64,000 nucleotides of DNA from Mycolicibacter virginiensis (GTDB lineage Bacteria; Actinomycetota; Actinomycetes; Mycobacteriales; Mycobacteriaceae): positions 3,968,001 to 4,032,000 of the forward strand of contig NZ_CP092430.2 of assembly GCF_022374935.2 (NCBI RefSeq). The letters are read 5' to 3'. The notes under the pieces are model-generated. The model had not been told where the DNA came from, searched no databases, and saw only the letters and a program-made list of their open reading frames with translations. How positions within the stretch are numbered: position 1 is the stretch's first letter; each line of letters begins with the position of its first letter. Position numbers and translations under genes: made by a program. Below, one piece after another: positions 51,383 to 59,895 of the stretch.

Positions 51383-53015
51383 CGCGGCGATCACCCCCTT
51401 GCATGGTCGCGGCCAGCACGTCAAAGAGTCGTGCGCTCACTTCGGGGGCGCGCTGGGCGATGCAGGCCGCGGCGATGCAGCGGTCCGGGCGCAGGAACAG
51501 CACCGATTCGCTGTGGCGGTCGAACCACGCTTTCAGCGCGCCGGTCCGATCGCCGACGATGGTGATGGCGGGGTCATCGGCCTGACCGGACGGGGTCCAG
51601 TGCAGCTGGGTCGAGGGCCGCACCGCGATGAAGCTCGCCCCCAGCGCCGTCCACCGCGCGAACGCCTCCTCGCCGAGCAGCGCCCGGGGATTGTTGTTCC
51701 AGGCCAATACCGCGAAACCGGTGCCGATCACGTCGTCGAGGAGAAGGTCTGTGCCACTGCGGGTGTCGACGCGCGGCTGGATGAACAGGGTCCCGGTCGG
51801 GGAATCGGGGCGCCGTGGCTGGTCATGGACGACTGCACCCTGCTCATAGCGCGGCATCGGCTTGAACCGCATCTCCAGGACGTAGCGTTTGAGGGTCGGT
51901 ACCGCCGAGGCGGCCCGGATCACCCGATCACGCAGGCCCGCGACGCGGCGGTTGGTCGGCGAGATCACCTTGCCCACCATCGTGGACAGGTCGATCATCG
52001 CGCGGGCGTGCTTGCGCCGCTCGGTGTCGTAGCTGTCCAGCAGGCTTGGCCGAGCCTGCCCCCGGACCACCGCGGCCAGCTTCCAGCCCAGGTTCATCGC
52101 GTCGCGGATCCCGCTGTTGTAGCCCTGGCCCTGCCAGACCGGCATGAGATGCGCGGCGTCGCCGGCCAACAGCAGCCGCCCGCGCCGAAAGGCCCCGGCG
52201 ATCCGGGAGTGGTGGGTGTAGAGCCGGTGGCGGATCACATCGACGTCGTGCGGATAAGGCAGGAACGGGGCCAGCATGGCCGCGACGAATTCGGGATCCT
52301 CGGCCTGCTCATCGGTCTCGTGGGCGTGGATCATGAACTCGAACCGGCGAATACCGTGCGCAATCGAGATCGATGCGTACGGGCGCGCCGGGTCGGCGCC
52401 GACTTCACTGTTGGGATGGCCGAGCGGGTCATTGGCGATGTCAACCACCAGCCAGCGCGTCGACGAGGTGGTGCCGTCGAAGGACACTCCCATCAGCCGG
52501 CGGGTGGCGCTGCGCCCGCCGTCGCACCCGACCACGTAGCGAGCCGACACCGTCTCGGGTTCCGGTCCGTCGCCACCGATGCTGACCGCCACCGCGTCGT
52601 CGGTTTCAGCACACCCAGTCATCGGCCGGCCCCACAACACCTCGACGTGGTCGAAGCGTTCCAAGCCGCGCAGCAGTTCGGCGTCGACCAGCGGCTGCAC
52701 GAATCCATTGCGCTTGGGCCAGCCGAAACAGGCGTCGGCAGGCGCCATTTCGGCCAGCAGTCGCCGACGGCCGTCGTAGAACCGCAGGATCTGGTTCGGG
52801 ACGGTATGCGGCAGCACAGCATCCACCAGGCCGATCGCCTGGAAGGTGCGCAGCGACTCATCGTCGAGGCCGACCCCGCGGGGATAGTCGATGAGGGTGT
52901 CGCGGTCCTCGATGACCAGGGTGCGAATCCCTTGCAGGCCGAGGATGTTGGCCAGGGTCAGGCCGACCGGCCCGGCGCCGACCACGACGACTTCGACATC
53001 ACTGAGCGCAGCCAC
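51318..53015 (-). CDS. mhpA: MhpA-like FAD aromatic hydroxylase
   Basis: 565 residues from GTG 53015, 1 bp after the MhpC-like stop. Class A flavoprotein monooxygenase: [17 protein letters not shown], the DG motif in [13 protein letters not shown], and GD motif [23 protein letters not shown]-terminal thioredoxin-like extension about 400-560. By homology and position it makes the catechol for the MhpB-like enzyme by ortho-hydroxylating a phenol with NADH and O2. It overlaps mhpB by 65 bp. Confidence 0.88.
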   Translation of the reverse strand: MAALSDVEVVVVGAGPVGLTLANILGLQGIRTLVIEDRDTLIDYPRGVGLDDESLRTFQAIGLVDAVLPHTVPNQILRFYDGRRRLLAEMAPADACFGWPKRNGFVQPLVDAELLRGLERFDHVEVLWGRPMTGCAETDDAVAVSIGGDGPEPETVSARYVVGCDGGRSATRRLMGVSFDGTTSSTRWLVVDIANDPLGHPNSEVGADPARPYASISIAHGIRRFEFMIHAHETDEQAEDPEFVAAMLAPFLPYPHDVDVIRHRLYTHHSRIAGAFRRGRLLLAGDAAHLMPVWQGQGYNSGIRDAMNLGWKLAAVVRGQARPSLLDSYDTERRKHARAMIDLSTMVGKVISPTNRRVAGLRDRVIRAASAVPTLKRYVLEMRFKPMPRYEQGAVVHDQPRRPDSPTGTLFIQPRVDTRSGTDLLLDDVIGTGFAVLAWNNNPRALLGEEAFARWTALGASFIAVRPSTQLHWTPSGQADDPAITIVGDRTGALKAWFDRHSESVLFLRPDRCIAAACIAQRAPEVSARLFDVLAATMQGGDRRDDTGPVLHVPQSTAESAGTTP

Positions 53016-53016
53016 G

Positions 53017-53880
53017 CTAGCGCTCCAGCAGAAATTCCAGGTGAAGGCGGTTGAAGGTCTCGGGGTCCTCATACTGGGGCCAGTGGCCGCAGCCGGGCAT
53101 CAGTTCGAACCGGGCGCCCGGGATCATCGACGCGATCCGTTTGCCCTCTGCGACGTCGGCCGTCGGGTCGTCACTGGTCCAGACCACCAGCGTGGGCGCG
53201 GTGATCTTTCCGTATTCGGCTGGCCCCAACAGATTGCGGGCCCGGATCTGCGGGTCCTGCAACGCCATGATGTCGCGCATGGCGTCGACGAATCCCGGCA
53301 GCCGGTAGATCCGCTGGCGGCTGGCGACGATGTCGTCGTAGTCCTTGGTCTTGTCGGCCATCAGCCACTTGATGCGCGCCTGAACCGTTTCCCAGCTGGG
53401 ATCCTCGACCGCGGCCATCGACAGCGTGATGATTCGCTTCATCACCTCGGGGTCGGCTTGAGAACCACCGGCGGTGTTGAGTACCAGCCGATGGACCCGG
53501 TCCGGGTGGTCGATGGCGGCGCGCGCCGCCACCCATCCACCGAGGGATTCGCCGCTGATGCTGGCCGTCTGCGCACCGATCGCGTCCAGCACGGCCAACA
53601 GGTGCGCCACGTAGTGCGGGATTTCGAGTGGATGGCCAGGTTTGTCGGTGTAGCCGTGGCCGAGCATGTCGATCGACCACGTCCAGAAGTGTTCGGCGTG
53701 CGCGGCGAGATTGCGGACGTAGGCCTCGGCGTGTCCGCCAGAGCCGTGCAGTAGTACCAGCACCGGCTTGGCCGGGTCGCCGGCCCGCAGGTACCGGGTG
53801 CGTACGCCGTTCGCGTCGAGGTACCCCTGCTCGAACGCGACGCCCTGGAGGTCACTCCAGACGCTCTCGAACTCCGGCAC
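53017..53880 (-). CDS. mhpC: MhpC-like meta-cleavage C-C hydrolase
   Basis: 287 residues from GTG 53880 with AAGAGG upstream. Alpha/beta hydrolase: [15 protein letters not shown] oxyanion loop, nucleophile S112 in SGESLGG, base H266 in GCGHWPQYE and an Asp around 237-242. The family cleaves the vinylogous diketone produced by extradiol dioxygenases into a dienoate and an acid. It is first in the nine-gene minus-strand unit (including the remnant) and divergent from the IclR gene. Confidence 0.87.
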   Translation of the reverse strand: MPEFESVWSDLQGVAFEQGYLDANGVRTRYLRAGDPAKPVLVLLHGSGGHAEAYVRNLAAHAEHFWTWSIDMLGHGYTDKPGHPLEIPHYVAHLLAVLDAIGAQTASISGESLGGWVAARAAIDHPDRVHRLVLNTAGGSQADPEVMKRIITLSMAAVEDPSWETVQARIKWLMADKTKDYDDIVASRQRIYRLPGFVDAMRDIMALQDPQIRARNLLGPAEYGKITAPTLVVWTSDDPTADVAEGKRIASMIPGARFELMPGCGHWPQYEDPETFNRLHLEFLLER

Positions 53881-54018
53881 CTGCCACCTCTTCTCTTGCT
53901 CGTGTGGAAATGCGATTCTCGTTTTGCGGCATATCGAACGTGCTTTTATCGCACACATATGTACGTTATATTCAAGAGCATCACTCTCACGCGGGTGTAT
54001 GTCAAGGAGGCCCTGCTG
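53881..54018. promoter_or_regulatory. Divergent promoter region mhpC/iclR
   Basis: 138 bp between divergent starts, with an AT-rich block (about 53908-53973) that includes a GTGC/GCAC hairpin around TTTTATC and the octamer ACATATGT. IclR-type activators usually bind such shared regions. I see no strong single palindrome, so the operator is not pinned. Confidence 0.35.
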
Positions 54019-54720
54019 ATGCCCAGCCTGATGCCCGACGCTGCCGCCGAGACGGCGCGGGGTTCGCAGACCCTGGCCCGGGGGTTGGCCGCCTTGCAGG
54101 CCGTGGCCGCCGCGCCGGAGGGATTGACGGTGCAACAGGTCGCCGACCGGGTGGGCGTGCACCGGACGATCAGCTACCGACTGCTCAACACGCTGACCGG
54201 CTTCCGCCTGATCGCCAAGGGCGACGACGGCCGGTACCGCTCGGCCGCCGCATTGGCCGTCCTCGGCGCCTCGTTCGATAACAACGTGCGACAGCTGAGC
54301 CTGCCGACGCTGCGGGCGCTCGCCGACGAACTCGGGACCACGGTGTCACTGCTGGTTGCCGAGGGCGATCAGCAGGTGGCCGTCGCGGTCATCGTCCCCA
54401 CCCAGGTCGGCTACCAGCTCGCGTTCCACGAGGGCAGCCGCCATCCGCTCAGCCTGGGTGCCGCCGGGATCGCACTGCTGGCAGCCATGCCCGCGCGGCC
54501 CGGCGAGCGCGACGTCGTCCCCCAGACTCGGGAGCGCGGCTGGGTGGTCACCCATGGCGAGATCGAGCCCGGAACCTTCGGACTGGCCGTGCCGGTCCGC
54601 CGCCGCCGCCCGGCACCGCCGACCTGCATCAACCTGATCTCGCACCGCGAGGACGTGGTGCTGCGCGGCCGCGATGCCGTGCTGGCCGCGGCCGGCCGAC
54701 TGTCCGAGATCTTGAGCTGA
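54019..54720 (+). CDS. IclR-family transcriptional regulator
   Basis: 233 residues from ATG 54019, with AAGGAGG 8 bp upstream; upstream in-frame starts lack a ribosome-binding site. HTH at about 20-70 (GLTVQQVADRVGVHRTISYRLL) and a C-terminal effector domain with GSRHPLSLGAAGIALLAAMP, typical of IclR proteins such as MhpR. It is divergent from the mhpC-led operon, which it probably controls in response to an aromatic or ring-cleavage acid. A KstD-like gene follows 23 bp later. Confidence 0.87.
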   Translation: MPSLMPDAAAETARGSQTLARGLAALQAVAAAPEGLTVQQVADRVGVHRTISYRLLNTLTGFRLIAKGDDGRYRSAAALAVLGASFDNNVRQLSLPTLRALADELGTTVSLLVAEGDQQVAVAVIVPTQVGYQLAFHEGSRHPLSLGAAGIALLAAMPARPGERDVVPQTRERGWVVTHGEIEPGTFGLAVPVRRRRPAPPTCINLISHREDVVLRGRDAVLAAAGRLSEILS

Positions 54721-54743
54721 ATCCGCCGGAGAGGAACACAGTG

Positions 54744-56369
54744 ATGTCAGCCGGTTCGCCTGGTGATTGGGACGACACCTTCGATGTGGTGGTGTTGGGC
54801 ACCGGCGGCGCCGGGCTCACCGCCGCCCTCACCGCGGCGGTGCACGGCGCGTCGGTGGCCCTCTACGAGAAGTCCGACACAGTGGGCGGCACCACCGCGG
54901 TCTCCGGCGGCATCGCCTGGATTCCGGCGCACAATCGCGCTCCCGAACTGACCGTCGAGGCGGCGATGGACTACCTGCGCGCCCAATCCTTCGGCGCGAT
55001 GGACGACGCGCTGGTCTCGACGTTCGTGCGGACCGGTCAGGAGATGGTCGACTTCGTCGAAGCCCACAGCGATGTCCGCTTCGAGGTCGCCACCGGTTTC
55101 CCGGACTACAAGCCGGAACTGCCCGGCGGACGCCCGTCCGGGGGGCGCTCACTGAGCCCGCTGCCCTATCCCGTCTCCCGCGTGGGCTCTTGGCAGGACC
55201 GGATCACGGCGTTTCCCGCCGACTACAGCAATGTCGGATTCGACGCCGAGACGCGCGCCCGGTTGCACGCCGACATCGACGCGACAGCCGCGGGCGAAAT
55301 CTGCGTGGCCGGCACCGCGTTGATCGCCGGGCTGTTGCGCGGTGCGCTGGACGCCGGCATCACGCCGCAGACCGGGTGCCGCGGTGTCGAACTCCTCGCC
55401 GACGCCGAGCGCATCGTGGGTGTGCGGGTCGACGGCGACGGCTCGTCACGGCGAGTACGCGCCCGGCGGGGTGTCATCCTGGCCAACGGCGGCTTCGAAT
55501 GGGACGTCTCCCTGGTGGAGGCGTTTCTGCGCGGGCCGATGCGCGGTGCGGTGTCACCGCCGAACAACACCGGCGATGCGCTGCGCATGGCGATGGCGCA
55601 CGGCGCGGACCTGGCCAACATGGGCGAGGCGTGGTGGGTCCCGATCGTCCGGATCCCCGGTGACACCATCTCCGGAGAGCAGCGCAGCCGCAGCGTACGA
55701 CTCGAGCGGACCCGCCCGCGCAGCATCATCGTCAACCGGGCCGGGCGGCGTTTCGTCAACGAGGCCTGCGACTACAACTCGATGGCCGGCGCCTTCCATT
55801 ACCTGGAGCCGCGCGGCGGGTACGTCAACGATCCGGCGTGGATCGTGTTCGACGCCGGGCACCTGCGCCGATACGGATTCCTCGGTGTCACGCCCGACGG
55901 CACCGCCCCGGACTGGTTCTCCGAATCGCCCGATCTGGCCGCGCTGGCCGCCAAGACCGGGATAGACGCCGATGGACTGAAACAGACGGTGGCCGCCTGG
56001 AACCGCGACGTCGCTGCGGGGTCGGATCCCGAATTCGGGCGGGGATCCAGCGCCTACGACGGCTATTGGGGTGACGACCAGGCCAGCACGGTCGCCGGTC
56101 GCACCCTGGGACCCCTCGACACCGCACCCTTCTATGCCGTGCCGCTGTCCGTCGGCGCGATGGGCACCAAGGGCGGGCCCCGCACCGATTCCGACGGCCG
56201 AGTCCTGCACGTCACCGGCCATCCCATCCCCGGTCTGTTCGCCGCGGGCAACGCGATGGCGGGTGTGACCGGCCGGGCCTACGGTGGCGCGGGGGGCACC
56301 ATCGGACCGGCCATGGTGTTCGGCTTCCGGGCGGGACGTGCGGCTGCCACCACCGACGCGGAGGCGTAG
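54744..56369 (+). CDS. KstD-like FAD-dependent dehydrogenase
   Basis: 541 residues from ATG 54744 (GTG 54741 also possible), with GGAGAGG 9 bp upstream. FAD site VVVLGTGGAGLTAALTAAVHG, substrate region GGTTAVSGGIAWIP, C-terminal LFAAGNAMAGVTGRAYGGAGGTIGPAMVFGF. It is the same family as the protein at 48687 but a different lineage. It probably desaturates a cyclic ketone. Co-transcribed with the IclR gene, so it is likely part of the same aromatic-pathway regulon. Confidence 0.88.
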   Translation: MSAGSPGDWDDTFDVVVLGTGGAGLTAALTAAVHGASVALYEKSDTVGGTTAVSGGIAWIPAHNRAPELTVEAAMDYLRAQSFGAMDDALVSTFVRTGQEMVDFVEAHSDVRFEVATGFPDYKPELPGGRPSGGRSLSPLPYPVSRVGSWQDRITAFPADYSNVGFDAETRARLHADIDATAAGEICVAGTALIAGLLRGALDAGITPQTGCRGVELLADAERIVGVRVDGDGSSRRVRARRGVILANGGFEWDVSLVEAFLRGPMRGAVSPPNNTGDALRMAMAHGADLANMGEAWWVPIVRIPGDTISGEQRSRSVRLERTRPRSIIVNRAGRRFVNEACDYNSMAGAFHYLEPRGGYVNDPAWIVFDAGHLRRYGFLGVTPDGTAPDWFSESPDLAALAAKTGIDADGLKQTVAAWNRDVAAGSDPEFGRGSSAYDGYWGDDQASTVAGRTLGPLDTAPFYAVPLSVGAMGTKGGPRTDSDGRVLHVTGHPIPGLFAAGNAMAGVTGRAYGGAGGTIGPAMVFGFRAGRAAATTDAEA

Positions 56370-56407
56370 CCGGCCGATTGGTCTCGCGGTCGGCACAGCG
56401 GAAATGT

Positions 56408-56427
56408 TATTCTTCGCTACCAAGAAT
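56408..56427. promoter_or_regulatory. Operator-like TATTCTT...AAGAAT, second copy
   Basis: Arms ATTCTT and AAGAAT with a 7-bp spacer starting CG, the same 20-bp layout as 25549-25568. It lies 53 bp upstream of the MmpS-like gene. It suggests that the mce-side genes and the ligase/crotonase pair share a regulator. Confidence 0.55.
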
Positions 56428-56479
56428 TTGAGTCTTTGCCCACGCGGCCGCTCCGGCCGGTGCAGCAGTGGAGGACCCC

Positions 56480-56911
56480 GTGACAGGCAGGCAGGTCAGC
56501 GCATCGTCCCTGGTCGTGGGGACAGCGTGCGCCGCAGCGCTGGCCGCCGCCATCCCGGCGGGCGCCGACGATCCGACGCCGCACCGGGTGCGCTACTCGG
56601 TCAGTGCGACTCAGACCGCGCAAGCGTACGTCTACTACCGCGAGGTTCAGCCGCCCAATTTCGGCGAGTACAGCCACAACCCGTACCAGTACAGTCCCCG
56701 TGCAGACGTCACGGTCGGACCGAACCAGCCCTGGATCTTCGAGACCACCCTGGCCGATCCGCAAGATTGGGCCATGGTGGTGGTGTCGCTGCCCGGAATG
56801 CATCCGGAGCTGCCCACGCCCGGGTTCGTCTGCGAACTGCGCGTTGACGACGTCGTGGTCGCCACCGACGCCGGTACCAAGGGGGCGCTCTGCTCGCTCC
56901 GCACTTGGTGA
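56480..56911 (+). CDS. Secreted MmpS-like protein
   Basis: 143 residues from GTG 56480, with GGAGG 5 bp upstream. A signal peptide (about 1-32, ending AGADD) is followed by a compact domain with VRYSVSATQTAQAYVYY and, near the end, CELRVDDVVVATDAG...C, the strand pattern and cysteine pair of MmpS-type periplasmic proteins (resemblance, not proven). It is first in a run with two Mce-associated proteins, 40 bp apart. A role in the cell envelope, supporting lipid import, is plausible. Confidence 0.72.
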   Translation: MTGRQVSASSLVVGTACAAALAAAIPAGADDPTPHRVRYSVSATQTAQAYVYYREVQPPNFGEYSHNPYQYSPRADVTVGPNQPWIFETTLADPQDWAMVVVSLPGMHPELPTPGFVCELRVDDVVVATDAGTKGALCSLRTW

Positions 56912-56951
56912 GGGACCCTGGTGCTGGGTGGACAACGGACAGGAGAGGCGT

Positions 56952-57764
56952 ATGCCGTCGCGTGATCCGGCGAAGCCGGGGGGGCCCAGAAAACATGCCG
57001 GGAAGCACGCCGCCAAGCGCGCTTCGAAAGACGCCCTGACGCTGGCGGAGGCCGAGGCGAAGGCCGCCGAGGCGGCGGCGGAGCTGGCCCGCGCCCGAGC
57101 GGAGCTGCTCAAGGCCCAGCAGGAGCCCGAGCCGGAATCCACTGCGGCGGTCGAGCTGGAAACCGCTCAGGTGATCGAGACTTCCGAAGCGGCCGAGCCG
57201 GCCCCGGGAGTTGGCGAAGGGGTTGAGGAGGGTTCCGCCGAACAGCCGGCTGAGAAGTCCCGCACGATCACCGGAATCCGCAAAGTGCTGCCCTGGGCAG
57301 CGGCGACGCTGGCCGTGCTCACCATCGGTGGACTTATCGCGGCGGACGTGGTGATGCTGGCCCACCACAACAGTGTGGCGCTGCGCCAGCGCCAATCCGC
57401 CGAATACGCCGCGGCCGCTCGTCAGGGCGTGGTGACGCTGATGTCGCTGAATTACGAAACCGTCGATGACAACGTCAAGGCGATCCTCGACAACTCGACC
57501 GGCGAGTTCAAGAAGGACTTCGAAGCCCACGCCGGCGACTTCACCCAGGTGGCCCGCAAGTCGAAAACCGTCACCACGGTCGACACGGCGGTCGCGGGGG
57601 TGGAATCGATGTCGGACAACGACGCGGTGGTGCTGGTCGCGGCCAACACCAAGGTCACCAATATCGCTGGAGCCAAAGAGGAACCCCGCGCTTGGCGCCT
57701 CACCGTACACCTGGCCCACGAAGGCGATCGGATCAAGATGTCGAAGGTGGACTTCGCGGCATGA
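56952..57764 (+). CDS. Mce-associated membrane protein
   Basis: 270 residues from ATG 56952 with AGGAGAGG. A basic start and long Ala/Glu-rich, probably coiled-coil, segment (20-100) precede one transmembrane helix (about 108-132) and a C-terminal periplasmic domain (DDNVKAILDNSTGEFKKDF) typical of Mas proteins encoded beside mce operons. Such proteins are thought to stabilise Mce complexes. It overlaps the next Mas gene by 4 bp and lies near the mceD-F genes. Confidence 0.85.
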   Translation: MPSRDPAKPGGPRKHAGKHAAKRASKDALTLAEAEAKAAEAAAELARARAELLKAQQEPEPESTAAVELETAQVIETSEAAEPAPGVGEGVEEGSAEQPAEKSRTITGIRKVLPWAAATLAVLTIGGLIAADVVMLAHHNSVALRQRQSAEYAAAARQGVVTLMSLNYETVDDNVKAILDNSTGEFKKDFEAHAGDFTQVARKSKTVTTVDTAVAGVESMSDNDAVVLVAANTKVTNIAGAKEEPRAWRLTVHLAHEGDRIKMSKVDFAA

Positions 57765-58417
57765 GCGAACCCGACGAGACCGACGTGACACCCGAGGCGA
57801 CCGAGTCCGAATCCGACGACGAGGCCGTGCCCACCGAGGCCGACGGCGCCCTCAAAGATGACGCCCTGGAACCTGACCAGCAGCTGGGGGAAGAGCCACC
57901 GGCCGAGCAGCCGCAAGCCGGCCCGACCGTCTCCACGGCGCGCTGGGTCGCCGCCGCCCTGGCTGGGCTGCTGGTGGCGTCGGCGGGGCTGACCGCCTGG
58001 CTGTACTTCGGAGTGCTTCGGGCCGATCAGCAACTCGGACCCGCGGCCGAGCAGGCCGTGATGGCTGCCGCCGCCGACGGCGCGGTCGCCGTGTTGACGT
58101 ATGCACCCAAGACGATGGAGCAGGACTTCGCCGCCGCCGAGAGCCACCTCACCGGCGACTTCCTCGCGCGCTACACCGATTTCACCCAGAAGGTCGTTAC
58201 CCCGGCGGTCAAGGAGAAGGAAGTACAGACAGTGGCCGCGGTGGTGCGCAAGGGGCTGGTATCCCTGCACCCCAGGTCCGCGGAGGTGCTGATCTACCTC
58301 AACCAGACCACGATCAGCAAGACGAATCCGGACGGCTCGTTCTCGATGAGCAGCGTCAAGGTCGGCTTGGAGAAGCACGACGGCCGGTGGCTGATCTCCT
58401 CGTTCGACCCGGTCTGA
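57761..58417 (+). CDS. Mce-associated membrane protein
   Basis: 218 residues from ATG 57761 overlapping the previous stop (ATGA). An acidic N-terminal 55 residues, a transmembrane helix (about 62-85, VAAALAGLLVASAGLTAWLY), and a periplasmic Mas domain with LTGDFLARYTDFTQKVVTPAVKEKEV. It is probably the partner of the preceding protein, as mas genes usually occur in pairs. It converges on the secreted-protein gene at 58442, with 24 bp between the stops. Confidence 0.85.
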   Translation: MSEPDETDVTPEATESESDDEAVPTEADGALKDDALEPDQQLGEEPPAEQPQAGPTVSTARWVAAALAGLLVASAGLTAWLYFGVLRADQQLGPAAEQAVMAAAADGAVAVLTYAPKTMEQDFAAAESHLTGDFLARYTDFTQKVVTPAVKEKEVQTVAAVVRKGLVSLHPRSAEVLIYLNQTTISKTNPDGSFSMSSVKVGLEKHDGRWLISSFDPV

Positions 58418-58441
58418 CCATTCTCTGCAGACAGCCGCGAG

Positions 58442-58900
58442 CTACATGCGCACCAGGGCGAACGTCCAGGTGTTGACGCCGCCCGGACCATTCATACAGC
58501 CCACGTCGAAATGTGATTCGACGACGCCGGCCAGCGTGTTCGCGTCCCAGGTGTAGGTGTCGCGCGTCGGCATTGAAGGTCCGAACGGGCAAGTCAGACC
58601 GTTCGGGTAATCAGAGGTGAACGAGTACTGACCGTTCACCAGTCTGGCGGTCCCGCCGTAGTATCCGCGGCCGAAGAAATGCGGCCGGTCGATCGCACTC
58701 ACCGTTACACAGCCCGCCGGCAGGTCGTCGAACTTGCCCATCGTCTCGCAGGGGTAGGCCGCCCAGACCCACGTGGCGTCGGTCCACCGATTGGTCAGGA
58801 CTTCGTAGTTGCCGTAGCGCATATCGGCTGCGGCGGCCGGCGCCACGGCTATGGCGATGGTCAACGCACCGAGCGCTGCACCGGCAGTGGTTCGGATCAT
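58442..58900 (-). CDS. Small secreted protein, mce-linked
   Basis: 152 residues from ATG 58900, with GAGGAG 7 bp upstream. A signal peptide of about 25 residues ends AAAAD. The mature part has cysteines that could form disulfides (PCETMG, AGCVTV, LTCPFG, VGCMNG) and YGNYEVLTNRWTDATWVW at its start. No enzyme family recognised. It is last in the mceD-E-F minus-strand operon. Similar exported proteins follow mceF in other mycobacterial mce loci (established gene order), so it is likely an accessory to uptake. Confidence 0.75.
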   Translation of the reverse strand: MIRTTAGAALGALTIAIAVAPAAAADMRYGNYEVLTNRWTDATWVWAAYPCETMGKFDDLPAGCVTVSAIDRPHFFGRGYYGGTARLVNGQYSFTSDYPNGLTCPFGPSMPTRDTYTWDANTLAGVVESHFDVGCMNGPGGVNTWTFALVRM

Positions 58901-58936
58901 GGGTGAACTCCTCGGCATACCAGAAGCGTTGTTCCG

Positions 58937-59356
58937 CTACAGATCACCGCGACGCCACAACGACTCACCGTCGGCGACACAGGTCAAGAAAAGCCCATCG
59001 GGTGCCTGCGCCACCTCACCCGAATACTCGTCGCACTTGCTGTTCTCCTCTTTGATGCCGTGCATCTCCGGGGAACGGAACCAGCGGGGCTCGTAGCGGC
59101 GCGGGGACGCGCAGTACACCAGTCGACCAGGCAGGGTCGAGGGCCCGGCGACCGCGGATCCGAAAACGAAGTAGGTGGTATTTGAGCACGGCGCACCCAG
59201 CACGACGTTCGGCATGATTCCGGGTGTACATGCCGGGACATCGCACATCGGCACGTACGGATCTGCGACCGTCGGCGCCGCGGGCGTCACCTCGGCGACC
59301 GTCCCGGCGGCAAGTACCGCCGCGACAAGCACTTTCATCACGCGAGTGGTCTGCAT
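58937..59356 (-). CDS. Small secreted protein, mce-linked
   Basis: 139 residues from ATG 59356, with GGGGGAG 5 bp upstream. Signal peptide about 1-31 (cleavage near PTVAD). The mature part is Cys- and Pro-rich (MCDVPACTPG, APCSN, KCDEY, TCVADG), with no catalytic signature I recognise. It lies between two other secreted proteins in the mce operon with gaps of 36 and 15 bp. Export is strongly suggested; function unknown. Confidence 0.72.
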   Translation of the reverse strand: MQTTRVMKVLVAAVLAAGTVAEVTPAAPTVADPYVPMCDVPACTPGIMPNVVLGAPCSNTTYFVFGSAVAGPSTLPGRLVYCASPRRYEPRWFRSPEMHGIKEENSKCDEYSGEVAQAPDGLFLTCVADGESLWRRGDL

Positions 59357-59371
59357 GGTCTCCCCCAGCAC

Positions 59372-59878
59372 CTAGAGTCGCTCGACGGTCAACGGCATGA
59401 GGATCACCGTGGGCTGGTTACGGCCACACGCGCCCGAGACTCCGATCGTCCGGTCGTAACCGACGAGCCGGTCGATATTGCGTTTCTCGTATTGACCGTT
59501 GGTATCACTGCCTTGGAACTGGTAGCGCTGGCGACCCGACGAGGTGGTGCCGTCCGGGCAGGTCTGCCAGTTCTCGTGGAAGCGGTCGACGATCCAGCGC
59601 GAGGTACGGAACTCCAGCGGTGCGGTCCAGCCCTGGTCGCTGCTCACCTGGCCGGTGCAGACGTGCGCGTTCTCGCAGCTGGAGCTGAACGTCCACACCG
59701 ACGTAACGGTGACCTCGTTCATGAAGACCTCGTTGGTCTTGGCCCAGTCCCCGTTCGAGGTGACCCGGTAGGGGCCGTTGAGCTCAAAGCCCAGGCCCGC
59801 GTGCGCCGGCGGCGCCGGGGTCGCCCCGACCACAAGTCCGAACGCCGCTGTGGCGACGATCAATTCACGTACGCGCAT
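59372..59878 (-). CDS. Small secreted protein, mce-linked
   Basis: 168 residues from ATG 59878, with GGGAGG upstream. Signal peptide about 1-27 (ends PAHAG). The mature domain begins FELNGPYRVTSNGDW and has four cysteines (SSCENAHVC, TCPDG, GACGR), resembling a family of exported mycobacterial proteins. The protein at 58442 has a similar layout (YGNYEVLTN...), so they may be distant paralogues. First secreted gene after mceF, 17 bp from it. Confidence 0.75.
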   Translation of the reverse strand: MRVRELIVATAAFGLVVGATPAPPAHAGLGFELNGPYRVTSNGDWAKTNEVFMNEVTVTSVWTFSSSCENAHVCTGQVSSDQGWTAPLEFRTSRWIVDRFHENWQTCPDGTTSSGRQRYQFQGSDTNGQYEKRNIDRLVGYDRTIGVSGACGRNQPTVILMPLTVERL

Positions 59879-59895
59879 TCGTCCTCCCTCGGCGC

